A stretch of 64,000 bases of DNA, from assembly GCA_002748665.1 (NCBI GenBank), contig PDTB01000022.1, forward strand, positions 32,579 through 96,578. The letters are read 5' to 3'. The first letter of the stretch is position 1. Every line of letters begins with the position of its first letter. The notes under the pieces were generated by a model, which worked only from the letters and a program-made list of their open reading frames with translations, had not been told where the DNA came from and searched no databases. Position numbers and translations under genes: made by a program. Origin of the DNA: Dethiosulfovibrio peptidovorans (lineage in GTDB: Bacteria > Synergistota > Synergistia > Synergistales > Dethiosulfovibrionaceae). Positions 24,434-32,059 of this stretch are shown here, piece after piece.

Positions 24434-26023
24434 TTGTTGCCTAAGACGGTAACGTTAAACGGTCGAGACTTAACTATTCCTGATGTTGTTGCGGTTGCAC
24501 GCCATAATGTACCTGTGGAAATTGCTCCAGAAGCGCGGGCTGAAATTTGCCGTGTGCGAAATTATATCGAGGAGAATTGGCTTTCCCCTGAAGCCCCTCC
24601 GGTATATGGGTTTAATACTGGAGTTGGAAAACTTAAAGACTTCAATATCGACATGGATCAAAAGGATATTTTTCAAAACAATATTGTGATGAGTCATTGT
24701 GGTTGTGTAGGAGAGCCTGCCCCGGAAGAAGTTGTTCGTGCCACAATGCTTGTGCGGCTTAATGCATTTTGCTTAGGTTTTTCAGGCCTGCGCATACAAG
24801 TTGTTGACAGGCTGTTGGAAATGCTCAACAAAGGGGTTCATCCTGTTATCCCTTATCAGGGCTCTGTTGGTGCGTGCGGTGACTTAGGGCCTCTTGCGCA
24901 TATGACGTCAGTGCTCATCGGATACGAGAAAGCAGAGGCTTTTTACAGGGGACGAAGGCTTTCGGCACCTGATGCACTCCAACAAGCAGGGATTTTCCCT
25001 TCTGTTTTTCAACTTAAAGCTAAAGATTGCCTTGCTCTAATAAATGGAACAACCATGTTTACAGGATTAGGAGCACTTAACTGCTATGATGCTCTCGAAC
25101 TTGCTAGAACGTGTGATGTTGCGGGGGCAATGAGCTTGGAAGCAGTGCGTGGAGAAACGGCAGCTTTTGACCCTCGGGTTCACAAAGCCCGTCTCCATAA
25201 AGGGCAGGAAATCGTAGCCTCGAATATTCTCAAAATTACAAGCGGTAGCACTCGTGTTTCTGAAGATGCCCGTAAAATTCACCTGCCTCATGATATTATG
25301 CACCCAAGCTATCAACCGCGAGTGCAGGATCTTTACTCTTTACGATGTATTCCTCAGGTACATGGAGCTGTAAGAGATAATTTGCAATATGCCTGGGAGA
25401 CAATAGAAAGAGAGATTAACGCTGCGACGGATAATCCCCTCGTGTTTTGGGACGAAAGTGGGGAAAAGCTGGATTTTTTGAGCTGTGGTAATTTTCACGG
25501 TGAACCAGTAGCATTTGCTATGGATATTGTGGCTATATCTCTTGCAGAATTAGGCAATATTTCTGAACGTCGCTCTTTCTTTCTCTGCGATCCCACTTTG
25601 AATTATGGGTTAAGTCCTATGCTTGCAGGAAAGCCTGTGGGACTTAACTGTGGCTACCCAGTTATTTCTTGTGCAGCCGCAGCGCTTGCATCAGAAAATA
25701 AAGGGCTTTGTTTTCCCGCCAGTGTGGATACAATACCTACAAAGAGCAACCAGGAAGACCATGTCTCAATTCTTAAGAATCTTGAAAAAATTATCGGTAT
25801 CGAGTTTTTACTTGCCAGTCATGCAATCTCATCTACAGAAGAATTGCTTGGTGAATTTAAACTTGGAGTGAGGACAGCAGCTGTTATTAATCGTATTCGG
25901 CAAGATCTCCGCTTTGTTCAGGAAGACCATTACATGCCGGGACAATCTGAGCCTTGTATTCTTCTTACAGAAAAAAGAGAGCTCCTTGTTGCTGTTGAAA
26001 GTGCTATTGGTAATTTAGCGTAG
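24434..26023 (+). CDS. hutH: Histidine/aromatic amino-acid ammonia-lyase (HAL family), Ala-Cys-Gly MIO triad
   Basis: The 529-aa enzyme eliminates ammonia from histidine (to urocanate) or a related amino acid. Family blocks: VYGFNTGVGKL, NNIVMSHCGCVGEPAP, GSVGACGDLGPLAHM, NGTTMFTGLGAL, DNPLVFWDE, GNFHGEPVAFAMD, ISERR and NQEDHVSI. The MIO cofactor normally forms from Ala-Ser-Gly; here the codons are GCG TGC GGT (Ala-Cys148-Gly). The TTG at 24434 fits AAGGGGTGA as its site; a GTG at 24425 lies within it. The urocanase, imidazolonepropionase and formiminotransferase genes of the Hut pathway are not adjacent, so substrate specificity is uncertain. Low G+C, like its neighbour. Confidence 0.88.
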   Translation: MLPKTVTLNGRDLTIPDVVAVARHNVPVEIAPEARAEICRVRNYIEENWLSPEAPPVYGFNTGVGKLKDFNIDMDQKDIFQNNIVMSHCGCVGEPAPEEVVRATMLVRLNAFCLGFSGLRIQVVDRLLEMLNKGVHPVIPYQGSVGACGDLGPLAHMTSVLIGYEKAEAFYRGRRLSAPDALQQAGIFPSVFQLKAKDCLALINGTTMFTGLGALNCYDALELARTCDVAGAMSLEAVRGETAAFDPRVHKARLHKGQEIVASNILKITSGSTRVSEDARKIHLPHDIMHPSYQPRVQDLYSLRCIPQVHGAVRDNLQYAWETIEREINAATDNPLVFWDESGEKLDFLSCGNFHGEPVAFAMDIVAISLAELGNISERRSFFLCDPTLNYGLSPMLAGKPVGLNCGYPVISCAAAALASENKGLCFPASVDTIPTKSNQEDHVSILKNLEKIIGIEFLLASHAISSTEELLGEFKLGVRTAAVINRIRQDLRFVQEDHYMPGQSEPCILLTEKRELLVAVESAIGNLA

Positions 26024-26135
26024 CCGTCTATTGTAGAGTTATGATCATTTCTGGTGTGTGGTGATAGGGGATGAAAATGACCAATACTTTTGATTGGGTC
26101 AAGCAAAATCATAACCCAAATAGGGGAGGGGTGCT

Positions 26136-26231
26136 GTGTCTAGGCCTACATTATTTTTTGTATCTAATATAATTATTTTCCTACTTCCTCTTAATTTTAT
26201 AAACTTGATGCTGTCTAATAATAGGGGTTGA
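26136..26231 (+). CDS. Possible 31-aa hydrophobic peptide
   Basis: A GTG at 26136 follows GGGGAGGGG at about six bases and opens a 31-codon frame with one hydrophobic stretch (LFFVSNIIIFLLPLNFINLM). It lies between the ammonia-lyase gene and repeat A2 inside the A+T-rich cassette. It could be a membrane micropeptide or chance. The rest of 26024-26230 holds nothing else recognisable. Confidence 0.25.
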   Translation: MSRPTLFFVSNIIIFLLPLNFINLMLSNNRG

Positions 26232-26280
26232 ATAAAATCAACGTAAACGAAGGGACCTGGTTTTTCAGGTCCCCTTGTTT
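26231..26280 (+). repeat. Direct repeat A2 (right flank of the symporter/ammonia-lyase cassette)
   Basis: Partner of 22807-22856: 43 of 50 positions identical, same orientation. The outer arms of the A1 hairpin are not preserved here. Confidence 0.8.
26246..26279. terminator. Bidirectional terminator between the ammonia-lyase and hsp20 genes
   Basis: AACGAAGGGACCTG pairs with CAGGTCCCCTTGTT across GTTTTT (one mismatch, one wobble), with GTTTTAG after it on the plus strand. It serves the convergent hsp20 gene as well. Confidence 0.75.
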
Positions 26281-26296
26281 TAGCGCGTTTTGTTCG

Positions 26297-26755
26297 TTAC
26301 ACTCCGTCACCGATGGCAACCGTTCTGCCCTCGCCGCCGGAGCGAATCTCTCTGGCCTCAACCCTCAGAACACCGTCGGTGTAGCCTGCCTGTACGGAGT
26401 CGCAGTCAATTTCCGCCGGCAGGGAAACTGTCCGGGAGATGGAGCCGTACGCCCTCTCGCTGTGGAGACAGTCCCCTTCGTTACACTGGCTTTCCGAGTG
26501 CCTCTCGGCTCGGATCTCGATCTGATTACGGTACACTTTCAGGTCGATATCCTCCTTGGATACCCCTGGTAGATCGACCACCAACGTCACCACGCCGTCT
26601 TTTCGGAACACGTCCATACTTGGGGAATGCAGTCGATCATCTTCGTCGCTCAAAGGTTCTCCAAAACCGTGAAACGCCGTCCTCATGGCATTGTCCATCA
26701 ACGTGAAAGGATCTATCCAGTTTCTGCCTCTGTGGGGAATCAAATATCGTCTCAT
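26297..26755 (-). CDS. Hsp20 / alpha-crystallin family small heat shock protein
   Basis: This 152-aa holdase chaperone has the alpha-crystallin domain at about residues 45-145: MDVFRKDGVVTLVVDLPGVSKEDIDLKVYRNQIEIRAE, then SERAYGSISRTVSLPAEIDCDSVQAGYTDGVLRVEARE. The A-x-x-x-n-G-v-L signature (AGYTDGVLRVE) is intact. ATG 26755 follows GGAGGTG at six bases; the open frame extends five codons further. No CIRCE element was seen upstream. It was probably the original convergent neighbour of the 2-hydroxyacid dehydrogenase before the cassette at 22.9-26.2 kb inserted. Confidence 0.9.
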   Translation of the reverse strand: MRRYLIPHRGRNWIDPFTLMDNAMRTAFHGFGEPLSDEDDRLHSPSMDVFRKDGVVTLVVDLPGVSKEDIDLKVYRNQIEIRAERHSESQCNEGDCLHSERAYGSISRTVSLPAEIDCDSVQAGYTDGVLRVEAREIRSGGEGRTVAIGDGV

Positions 26756-26799
26756 TCTTTGCACCTCCATTGTCTGATGTTTGTTGACCTTATGCCACC

Positions 26800-26827
26800 A
26801 GTATATACGTCAATATTGGTCAGGCAA
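26800..26827 (-). promoter_or_regulatory. Probable hsp20 promoter
   Basis: TTGCCT (26827-26822) and TATACT (26805-26800) with a 16-base spacer, 45 bases before the start codon. Confidence 0.5.
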
Positions 26828-26994
26828 CATCGAGAAAATAGGATAAGAGACGTTTATGCGAGTTTATGTCATATTTTGTGGTCTTTCCTCATCAAAACGT
26901 AGCAAATAGTCGTGTTGCATATTTCAGTATGGACGAAGTTTTAGAAAAAGAGCTGTCATTTTCAAACGAGGGCCCTCTTATTCGGAGAAGGCCC

Positions 26995-27023
26995 TTGTAA
27001 ACCCTGTATTCGTCTGATACAAT
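26995..27023 (+). promoter_or_regulatory. Promoter of the tRNA operon
   Basis: TTGTAA and TACAAT separated by exactly 17 bases, 30 bases before the first tRNA. Confidence 0.7.
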
Positions 27024-27053
27024 ATGCCAGTCTTCATAAAGAAGGGCACGTAT

Positions 27054-27129
<76 letters not shown>

Positions 27130-27135
27130 AACTTT

Positions 27136-27212
27136 GGCGGTGTAGCTCAGTTGGCTAGAGCATACGGTTCATACCCGTAGTGTCACTGGTTCGATTCCAG
27201 TCACCGCCACCA
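27136..27212 (+). tRNA. Elongator tRNA-Met (CAT)
   Basis: A 77-base cloverleaf with encoded CCA: acceptor GGCGGTG/CACCGCC, D-loop AGCTCAGTTGGCTAGAGC, anticodon arm TACGG-TTCATAC-CCGTA, T-arm CTGG-TTCGATT-CCAG. The anticodon arm fits elongator Met better than the lysidine-modified Ile tRNA. It follows the initiator by six bases and shares its promoter. Confidence 0.92.
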
Positions 27213-27252
27213 ACACAGAATTGAGCCTCTATCGTGAGATTGATACGGTAAC

Positions 27253-27293
27253 GATAAGAGAAAACCCCGTTAAGATCGGGGTTTTCTCTTATC
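27253..27293 (+). terminator. Terminator of the tRNA operon
   Basis: A 17-bp perfect stem (GATAAGAGAAAACCCCG and its complement) with a seven-base loop; its 3' arm includes GGGGTTTTCTCTT. Confidence 0.85.
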
Positions 27294-27352
27294 TGGAAGA
27301 GCGATCGTTACGTACGGAAGAGGAATAAACCTGAAGCTCTGCGGACGAACAG

Positions 27353-27388
27353 GAAAAATCAGGAGAGGGGGTATCATCCCCCTCTCCT
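27353..27388 (-). terminator. Terminator of the glutaredoxin-like gene
   Basis: On the minus strand AGGAGAGGGGG pairs with CCCCCTCTCCT across a six-base loop, followed by GATTTTTCC. Confidence 0.9.
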
Positions 27389-27392
27389 TGCT

Positions 27393-27623
27393 TTAGAGCC
27401 CCAGAGCTTCATCTAAGGCGGTTTTGTCGAATCCCACGATATATCGACCATCGATGTCGATGACGGGCACGCCCATCTGGCCGGTTTCGGCGATCATTTT
27501 TTTGCCAGCCTCTCGGTTTGCTCCCACATCGATGGAGTTGAATTCAACACCTTTGTCCGTGAGATATTGTTTGACCTTTTTGCACCAAATGCAGGTTGAG
27601 GTTGAGTACACTGTGACGGTCAT
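27393..27623 (-). CDS. Glutaredoxin-like (NrdH/Grx family) thiol-disulfide protein
   Basis: A 76-aa single thioredoxin-fold protein: VTVYSTSTCIWCKKVKQYL with active-site CxxC (Cys-Ile-Trp-Cys), then the cis-Pro block GVPVIDIDGRYIVGFDK. ATG 27623 has GGAGGG upstream. Monocistronic with its own terminator. It probably reduces protein disulfides with thioredoxin reductase or another NAD(P)H donor. Confidence 0.9.
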   Translation of the reverse strand: MTVTVYSTSTCIWCKKVKQYLTDKGVEFNSIDVGANREAGKKMIAETGQMGVPVIDIDGRYIVGFDKTALDEALGL

Positions 27624-27892
27624 AGCGTTCCCTCCTTCCACAAAAAGTATAGCATGACGGCTCGGAAGCACGATACCAGTCAGTCCATCGGGCCTGGCAG
27701 AGGAAGGCTGGATACGAGCCCAAGAGCGTCGCTGCCTACGGTACAGCCATCATCCGAGGAACTATGGTTTTCAGGTTCAGGTAAGTTTTTGCGAGCCTTA
27801 GAAACAGCCGAGGTAACGTAGCTTCAGCGTTCTTCTTGATCAGTGTGGTGACCTTAAGCAGCGATGGCTTGGGATACGCTGTATGGATGGTA

Positions 27893-27979
27893 TTAGTCGT
27901 TCTCTGAGTTCTTGACGATGTCTGAAGGAGCGTCCTTGACGAAAGAGATTCCTGGGGCTGCAGATGTGCCCTTGTACAT
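27893..27979 (-). pseudogene. Possible remnant of a PTS enzyme I (ptsI) N-terminus
   Basis: A 28-codon frame starts MYKGTSAAPGISFVKD, which resembles the conserved N-terminus of PEP-protein phosphotransferase (M-x-KG-ia-aSPGIA-igka), and then stops. There is no ribosome site and no recognisable continuation. The surrounding 27624-28054 gap (430 bases) contains no intact gene. Either a decayed gene or a chance match. Confidence 0.3.
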
Positions 27980-28054
27980 CCATAGATGGATAGACGAACT
28001 GTCTTATTGCCCCCCTGAAGGCACATTTTTGAATCTCAGCCATGGGAGGAATCG

Positions 28055-29503
28055 TCAGAGCTGAAAACGCCCCTCCATCTCTCGGTTCAATCCAGTAAAA
28101 AAGGCATCCCGACCTTGAGGTGGAGCTGTTACCAGACTCACGGTCACAAAGACCGCTCCAGAGGCTGTAAGGCCCCAGATGGCAGGCCACTGCCCCAGGG
28201 GCTTGAGTCCAGCCAGACTGAGCCAGGTCACCACGGTCCCACCGACGATCAGACTCGACAGGGCGCCCCAGGCTGTGCTCCGCCTCCAGAAAAAGGCCCC
28301 CAGAACGGCGGGAAGCTGCATGAGGAGCCCGCCGGATGCCAAGGACGAGAGGACGACGATCAAATCGAACCGAAACTGGGCAAAGACAAAGCACGCGAGA
28401 GAGACCGCCGGAATCATCGCTCGTCCCATCCGCAGCTCATCCTCCTCTGAGAGCCCGGGATGCAGAGGACGGATCACGTCCCGACCGAACATGGATCCCA
28501 GGGTGAGGACGATGGAGTTCAGCGTCGAGACCGCTGCGGCCACTATGCTCACGGTCACGATCAAGGCCAGTGGGGTCGGGACCATGGACAGAAGGACTGG
28601 CATGGCGTTATCGGCGTTGTCCAGCCCAGGCCGAAGCAGGGCCACGGCCAGCCCCAGAAGACCGCAGATCAGGGTGTAGGCCAGGCCGAAACCGGAAAAT
28701 CCCAGAATCATCCGCCTCAGGCTTTTGGGGCCTTCAGGGGTGTAGAGCCGTTGGACAACCTGAGGGTTGGTGACGGCGAAAAAAGCCCAGGGCAGGGTGA
28801 GTCCCAGATACAGAGAGGGGGACCAGTTCACCGTTAAAAGCTCGGGCACCTGAGATACGGCATCGACGAATCCCTGAGGCAAAAGACGGGAGCTCACGAA
28901 TCCCACCAGCACGACGCTGGCGACGAGCATGATCGTGGACTGAAGGCTGTCTGTCCAGGCTACAGATCGCATCCCCGCCAGGCAGAAAACCATGCCGATC
29001 AGGGTTCCAGCCCCGGCCCCCACGCAGAAAGGGACGCTCCCTCCGGAGAGGATCTCGAGGAGATACCCCACCCCCATGAGCTGTACCGAGGCGTAGGGAA
29101 TGAGCATGACCATACAGAGACAGGTTGCCACGAATCCCACGGAGGATCGACTATACCGAAAAGACAGGAACTCACTGGGGCTCACCAGGTTGAACGCGCG
29201 TCCTGCAGCCCAGTACCGGGGGGCGAAAAGGACCAGCAGGAACACGGTAAAGATAAGGTACGTCAGCTCAAACCCCAGAGCTGCCACCCCCGTCTTGTAG
29301 GTAAGTCCTACCAGGCCGACCATCATGAAGGCGCTATAGGTTGTGGCGCTGTAGCTCAGGGCCGATACCAGTCCTCCGACGGTTCTGTTTGCCAGAAAAT
29401 ACTCGGGGACGCCCGCCCCCGTCCGTCTTCTGGCATACCATGACAGGAGAGAGCCCAGGGCGAACCACAGGAAAATACCCGAGGATAAAAGGGTTCCTGA
29501 CAT
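28055..29503 (-). CDS. Sodium:solute symporter (SSS family), possibly niacin-related
   Basis: The 482-aa protein has about thirteen membrane helices. The SSS pattern is visible: an N-terminal helix followed by PEYFLANRTVGGLVSALSYSATTYSAFMMVGLVGLTYKTG, then YWAAGRAFNLVSPSEFLSFRYSR, MRSVAWTDSLQSTIML and SIVAAAVSTLNSIVLTLGSMFGRDV, which carries the Na2-site Ser/Thr. ATG with GGGAGACGG upstream, four bases after a small membrane-protein gene. The upstream gene encodes a NiaR-type niacin repressor in the same orientation, so a nicotinate-type substrate is possible (inference). Confidence 0.88.
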   Translation of the reverse strand: MSGTLLSSGIFLWFALGSLLSWYARRRTGAGVPEYFLANRTVGGLVSALSYSATTYSAFMMVGLVGLTYKTGVAALGFELTYLIFTVFLLVLFAPRYWAAGRAFNLVSPSEFLSFRYSRSSVGFVATCLCMVMLIPYASVQLMGVGYLLEILSGGSVPFCVGAGAGTLIGMVFCLAGMRSVAWTDSLQSTIMLVASVVLVGFVSSRLLPQGFVDAVSQVPELLTVNWSPSLYLGLTLPWAFFAVTNPQVVQRLYTPEGPKSLRRMILGFSGFGLAYTLICGLLGLAVALLRPGLDNADNAMPVLLSMVPTPLALIVTVSIVAAAVSTLNSIVLTLGSMFGRDVIRPLHPGLSEEDELRMGRAMIPAVSLACFVFAQFRFDLIVVLSSLASGGLLMQLPAVLGAFFWRRSTAWGALSSLIVGGTVVTWLSLAGLKPLGQWPAIWGLTASGAVFVTVSLVTAPPQGRDAFFTGLNREMEGRFQL

Positions 29504-29506
29504 GGT

Positions 29507-29701
29507 TTACCGTCTCCCTCTCATGCCCCACGAGGCTGTGACGACTGCCCCTGAGATGACGACGATCACGGTCAGAGCCAGCCAGAAAGCGAAAGCGCCG
29601 GAGAGGCTTCCCACGGACCGAACTATCCCAAAGGGCACGACAACGTCAAAAACGGCCGCTACAGCTGCCCATAGACACCACAGTTTTTCCTTCCGTCTCA
29701 C
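29507..29701 (-). CDS. Small two-helix membrane protein paired with the symporter
   Basis: A 64-aa protein with two hydrophobic segments (LWCLWAAVAAVFDVVVPFGIV and AFAFWLALTVIVVISGAVVTASW) and basic ends. GTG start with TGGAGAC just upstream. SSS symporters are often preceded by small membrane partners (DUF997/YhdT next to PanF, DUF3311-like), and the position and size fit. The family itself is not certain. Confidence 0.65.
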   Translation of the reverse strand: MRRKEKLWCLWAAVAAVFDVVVPFGIVRSVGSLSGAFAFWLALTVIVVISGAVVTASWGMRGRR

Positions 29702-29751
29702 GTCTCCAGAACTCCTTTCATAGCCCGTACCCCATCGTGAATCGACAGGGC

Positions 29752-30267
29752 TTAAAACTGAACGAGAAACCCGGCCTCACGCAGTCCGTCCTCGACGGCC
29801 TGAAGAATCTCTTCGTCGGGGGCCTCCATCGTGTGGAGATGGAACCCGCCGGAAAGGCTCAGCAGAGGATGACGACCTGTGGTCTCCATCAAGGTCAGAA
29901 ATCGTCGAACCTCCTCCTGAGTTCCCACGTCAATATTGCCTCGAAGCTCACCGTAGATGGGATGGTCGATGAACACATCAACCATCCGGGCTCCCATGGA
30001 TACCACCAGAGACAGCTCTCTGTAGAGGTCGTCAGCCTGGTGACAGACCGCCATGACTCGCCGAACAGCAGCGATTCCCTGATCCAACCGGTACCCCCGG
30101 GACGTTGAAACGATGGGCACTCCCTCCTCCCGAAGGATGGCGATGTCCTGGACGATGGCCTGGCGACTCACCGCAAAACGATCGGCCAGATCTGCGCCAC
30201 TGACGGGATCGTATCCCTTCCGGAGTATCTCGATCAAAAACTTCAGCCGTTTTCGCCTGTCGACCAT
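29752..30267 (-). CDS. niaR: NiaR-type niacin-responsive transcriptional repressor (HTH_11 + 3H domain)
   Basis: The 171-aa protein has an N-terminal HTH (PVSGADLADRFAVSRQAIVQDIAILREEG, residues about 21-49) and a C-terminal 3H domain. The 3H histidines are visible in AVCHQADDLYREL, FIDHPIYGEL and GGFHLHTMEAPDEE. NiaR binds nicotinate and represses niacin uptake or NAD genes. ATG with AGAGGTG upstream; TATAAT lies at 30294-30289 with no good -35. The next genes on the strand are a small membrane protein and an SSS symporter, plausible targets. Confidence 0.85.
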   Translation of the reverse strand: MVDRRKRLKFLIEILRKGYDPVSGADLADRFAVSRQAIVQDIAILREEGVPIVSTSRGYRLDQGIAAVRRVMAVCHQADDLYRELSLVVSMGARMVDVFIDHPIYGELRGNIDVGTQEEVRRFLTLMETTGRHPLLSLSGGFHLHTMEAPDEEILQAVEDGLREAGFLVQF

Positions 30268-30364
30268 ATTTTCACCTCTTTTAGTCAGATTATAGCAGCT
30301 ACTAGCATAAAGATATATTCGCTCCGAAGCCCGCCTTTATTTGGTAGCATGTTGGGGCACGAGC

Positions 30365-30393
30365 TTGACACGCCTGTGAGGGGGGACTAACAT
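30365..30393 (+). promoter_or_regulatory. Promoter of the nik operon
   Basis: A perfect TTGACA and TAACAT are separated by 17 bases, 65 bases before the nikA start. Confidence 0.7.
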
Positions 30394-30394
30394 G

Positions 30395-30407
30395 TTGTTA
30401 TGAACAA
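30395..30407. promoter_or_regulatory. Candidate operator at the nik transcription start
   Basis: A TTGTT-N3-AACAA dyad lies immediately downstream of the -10 element, where a repressor would block initiation. It does not resemble the long NikR dyad. Confidence 0.3.
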
Positions 30408-30457
30408 AGAAACGTGAGCTGCATTTCTTTACAAAAACTTTGAATGGAGGGCTTATC

Positions 30458-32041
30458 TTGAAGAATATCCTTCGTATGACGTTGGGACTGTGCTTGTCCA
30501 CGTTGCTTGCTCTCTCAGCAACAGCTCATGCCCCGGATACACTGGTCTATTCATGGAGCGGAAACGCTGGAGGAGATTTGAATCCCCACCTCTATTCCCC
30601 TAACCAGATGTACGCTCAGAATATGATTTTCGAATCTCTGGTGAGATACAGTTCTCGGGGAACTATTGAACCTTGTCTGGCGGAGAGCTGGGACATTTCT
30701 GATGATGGCCTCCGGTACACCTTCCATCTCCGCAAGGGAGTGACCTTTTCCGACGGCTCTCCATGGAATTCCAAGGCGGCCAAGGCCAATATGGACGCTG
30801 TCATGGAGAATGCCAAGCGTCACGCATGGCTTGGTCTGGTAGGGCAGATCGACTCCACTGAGGTCTCTGACGAACACACTATGGTGCTTGTTCTGAAGGC
30901 TCCCTACGCCGCCACTCTCTGGGATCTCTCCCTGATCCGTCCCTTCAGGTTCCTCAGTCCTTCGGCGTTTGGTGAGGATGGAGGCACGGCCAAGGGCATT
31001 AAAAAACCCATAGGTACCGGTCCCTGGATCCACGCGGAGGAGAAGAAGGGCGAATACGATCTCTTTGTCCGAAACGACGGATACTGGGGCCCCAAACCGA
31101 CCATAGCCAAGATCCTGGTCAAGGTGATCCCCGAGAGCGAGTCCCGGGTGGTGGCCCTGGAGACCGGCGAGATCGACCTGATCTTTGGTGCCAGCGGTCA
31201 GGGGGCTGCTCAGATCAGCATAGAGGCTTTTAGGCGCCTGGAGGCCATGGGACGATACGAGACAGGTATCTCAGGCCCTCGGGCTACGCGGCTGTTAGCC
31301 ATCAACTCGGGCTGCGGTGTCACTGCGGATCTGGCAGTTCGAAAAGCCATTCTTCACGCTGTGGACAAGGATGCTCTCGTCAAGGGAGTCTTCCTGGGTA
31401 TGGAGAAACGAGCTGATTTCCTCTTCAGTCCTCAGATGCCTTTCTGTAACCTGGGGCTGCCTCCTTACGAGTACGATCTGGATAAGGCCAATTCTCTTCT
31501 GGACAAGGCCGGTTGGGTTCGGGATGGAGAATATAGGGCAAAGGACGGAAAAGAGCTCCGTCTGGATATCTGTTTCATCGGTACCGATACCGTACAGAAA
31601 GCCATCGCCGAGGTGCTTCAGTCGAACCTGAAAAGAATTGGTATGAAGCTTGATCTGACCGGCGTTGAAAAAGACGCATACTACAAGAGGCAGAAGAACG
31701 GAACCTTCGGCCTTATCTTCAGCGACACTTGGGGAGCGCCCTATGAACCTCACGCTATGGTGAGTTCGATGCGGGTGCCCTCCCACGCTGACTACCAGGC
31801 TCAGTCTGGTCTGCCCATGAAAAAAGAGCTGGACAAAAAGATCGCTCAGGTTCTGATAGCCGTCGGTGATGATCGTTGCCAGAGGCTGTACCGGGAGATC
31901 CTGACCACCCTCCACGACCAGGCTGTTTATCTGCCCCTATCCTATAGGACCCTGGTTAAAGTCCATGTCAATGAGCTTCAGGGCGTCGTTTTCCCGGCCT
32001 TTATAACCGAGGTGCCCTTCGAGAGCATGTCCTGGAAATAG
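30458..32041 (+). CDS. nikA: Nickel ABC transporter substrate-binding protein
   Basis: The 527-aa SBP_bac_5 protein has a signal peptide (NILRMTLGLCLSTLLALSATAHA). It is strongly NikA-like: DLNPHLYSPNQMYAQNMIFESLVRY, AKRHAWLGLVGQI, RPFRFLSPSAF, KPIGTGPW, CFIGTD, and WGAPYEPHAMVSSMRVPSHADYQAQ, which contains the histidine equivalent to the Ni-chelate ligand of E. coli NikA. TTG 30458 has GGAGGG six bases upstream. It heads a complete nikABCDE operon. Peptide or other chelates remain possible, but the residue-level resemblance favours nickel, needed for hydrogenase or CODH-type enzymes. Confidence 0.88.
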   Translation: MKNILRMTLGLCLSTLLALSATAHAPDTLVYSWSGNAGGDLNPHLYSPNQMYAQNMIFESLVRYSSRGTIEPCLAESWDISDDGLRYTFHLRKGVTFSDGSPWNSKAAKANMDAVMENAKRHAWLGLVGQIDSTEVSDEHTMVLVLKAPYAATLWDLSLIRPFRFLSPSAFGEDGGTAKGIKKPIGTGPWIHAEEKKGEYDLFVRNDGYWGPKPTIAKILVKVIPESESRVVALETGEIDLIFGASGQGAAQISIEAFRRLEAMGRYETGISGPRATRLLAINSGCGVTADLAVRKAILHAVDKDALVKGVFLGMEKRADFLFSPQMPFCNLGLPPYEYDLDKANSLLDKAGWVRDGEYRAKDGKELRLDICFIGTDTVQKAIAEVLQSNLKRIGMKLDLTGVEKDAYYKRQKNGTFGLIFSDTWGAPYEPHAMVSSMRVPSHADYQAQSGLPMKKELDKKIAQVLIAVGDDRCQRLYREILTTLHDQAVYLPLSYRTLVKVHVNELQGVVFPAFITEVPFESMSWK

Positions 32042-32059
32042 GCTTATTCTGAGGTCACC

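Noticed and set aside
26960-26998. GGGCC/GGCCC stem before the tRNA promoter as a terminator
   Set aside because: No gene ends nearby for it to terminate and pairing is imperfect.
27736-28026. 96-codon minus-strand frame in the gap after the glutaredoxin gene
   Set aside because: No ribosome site, no family similarity, and it conflicts with the frame showing the enzyme I-like stretch.
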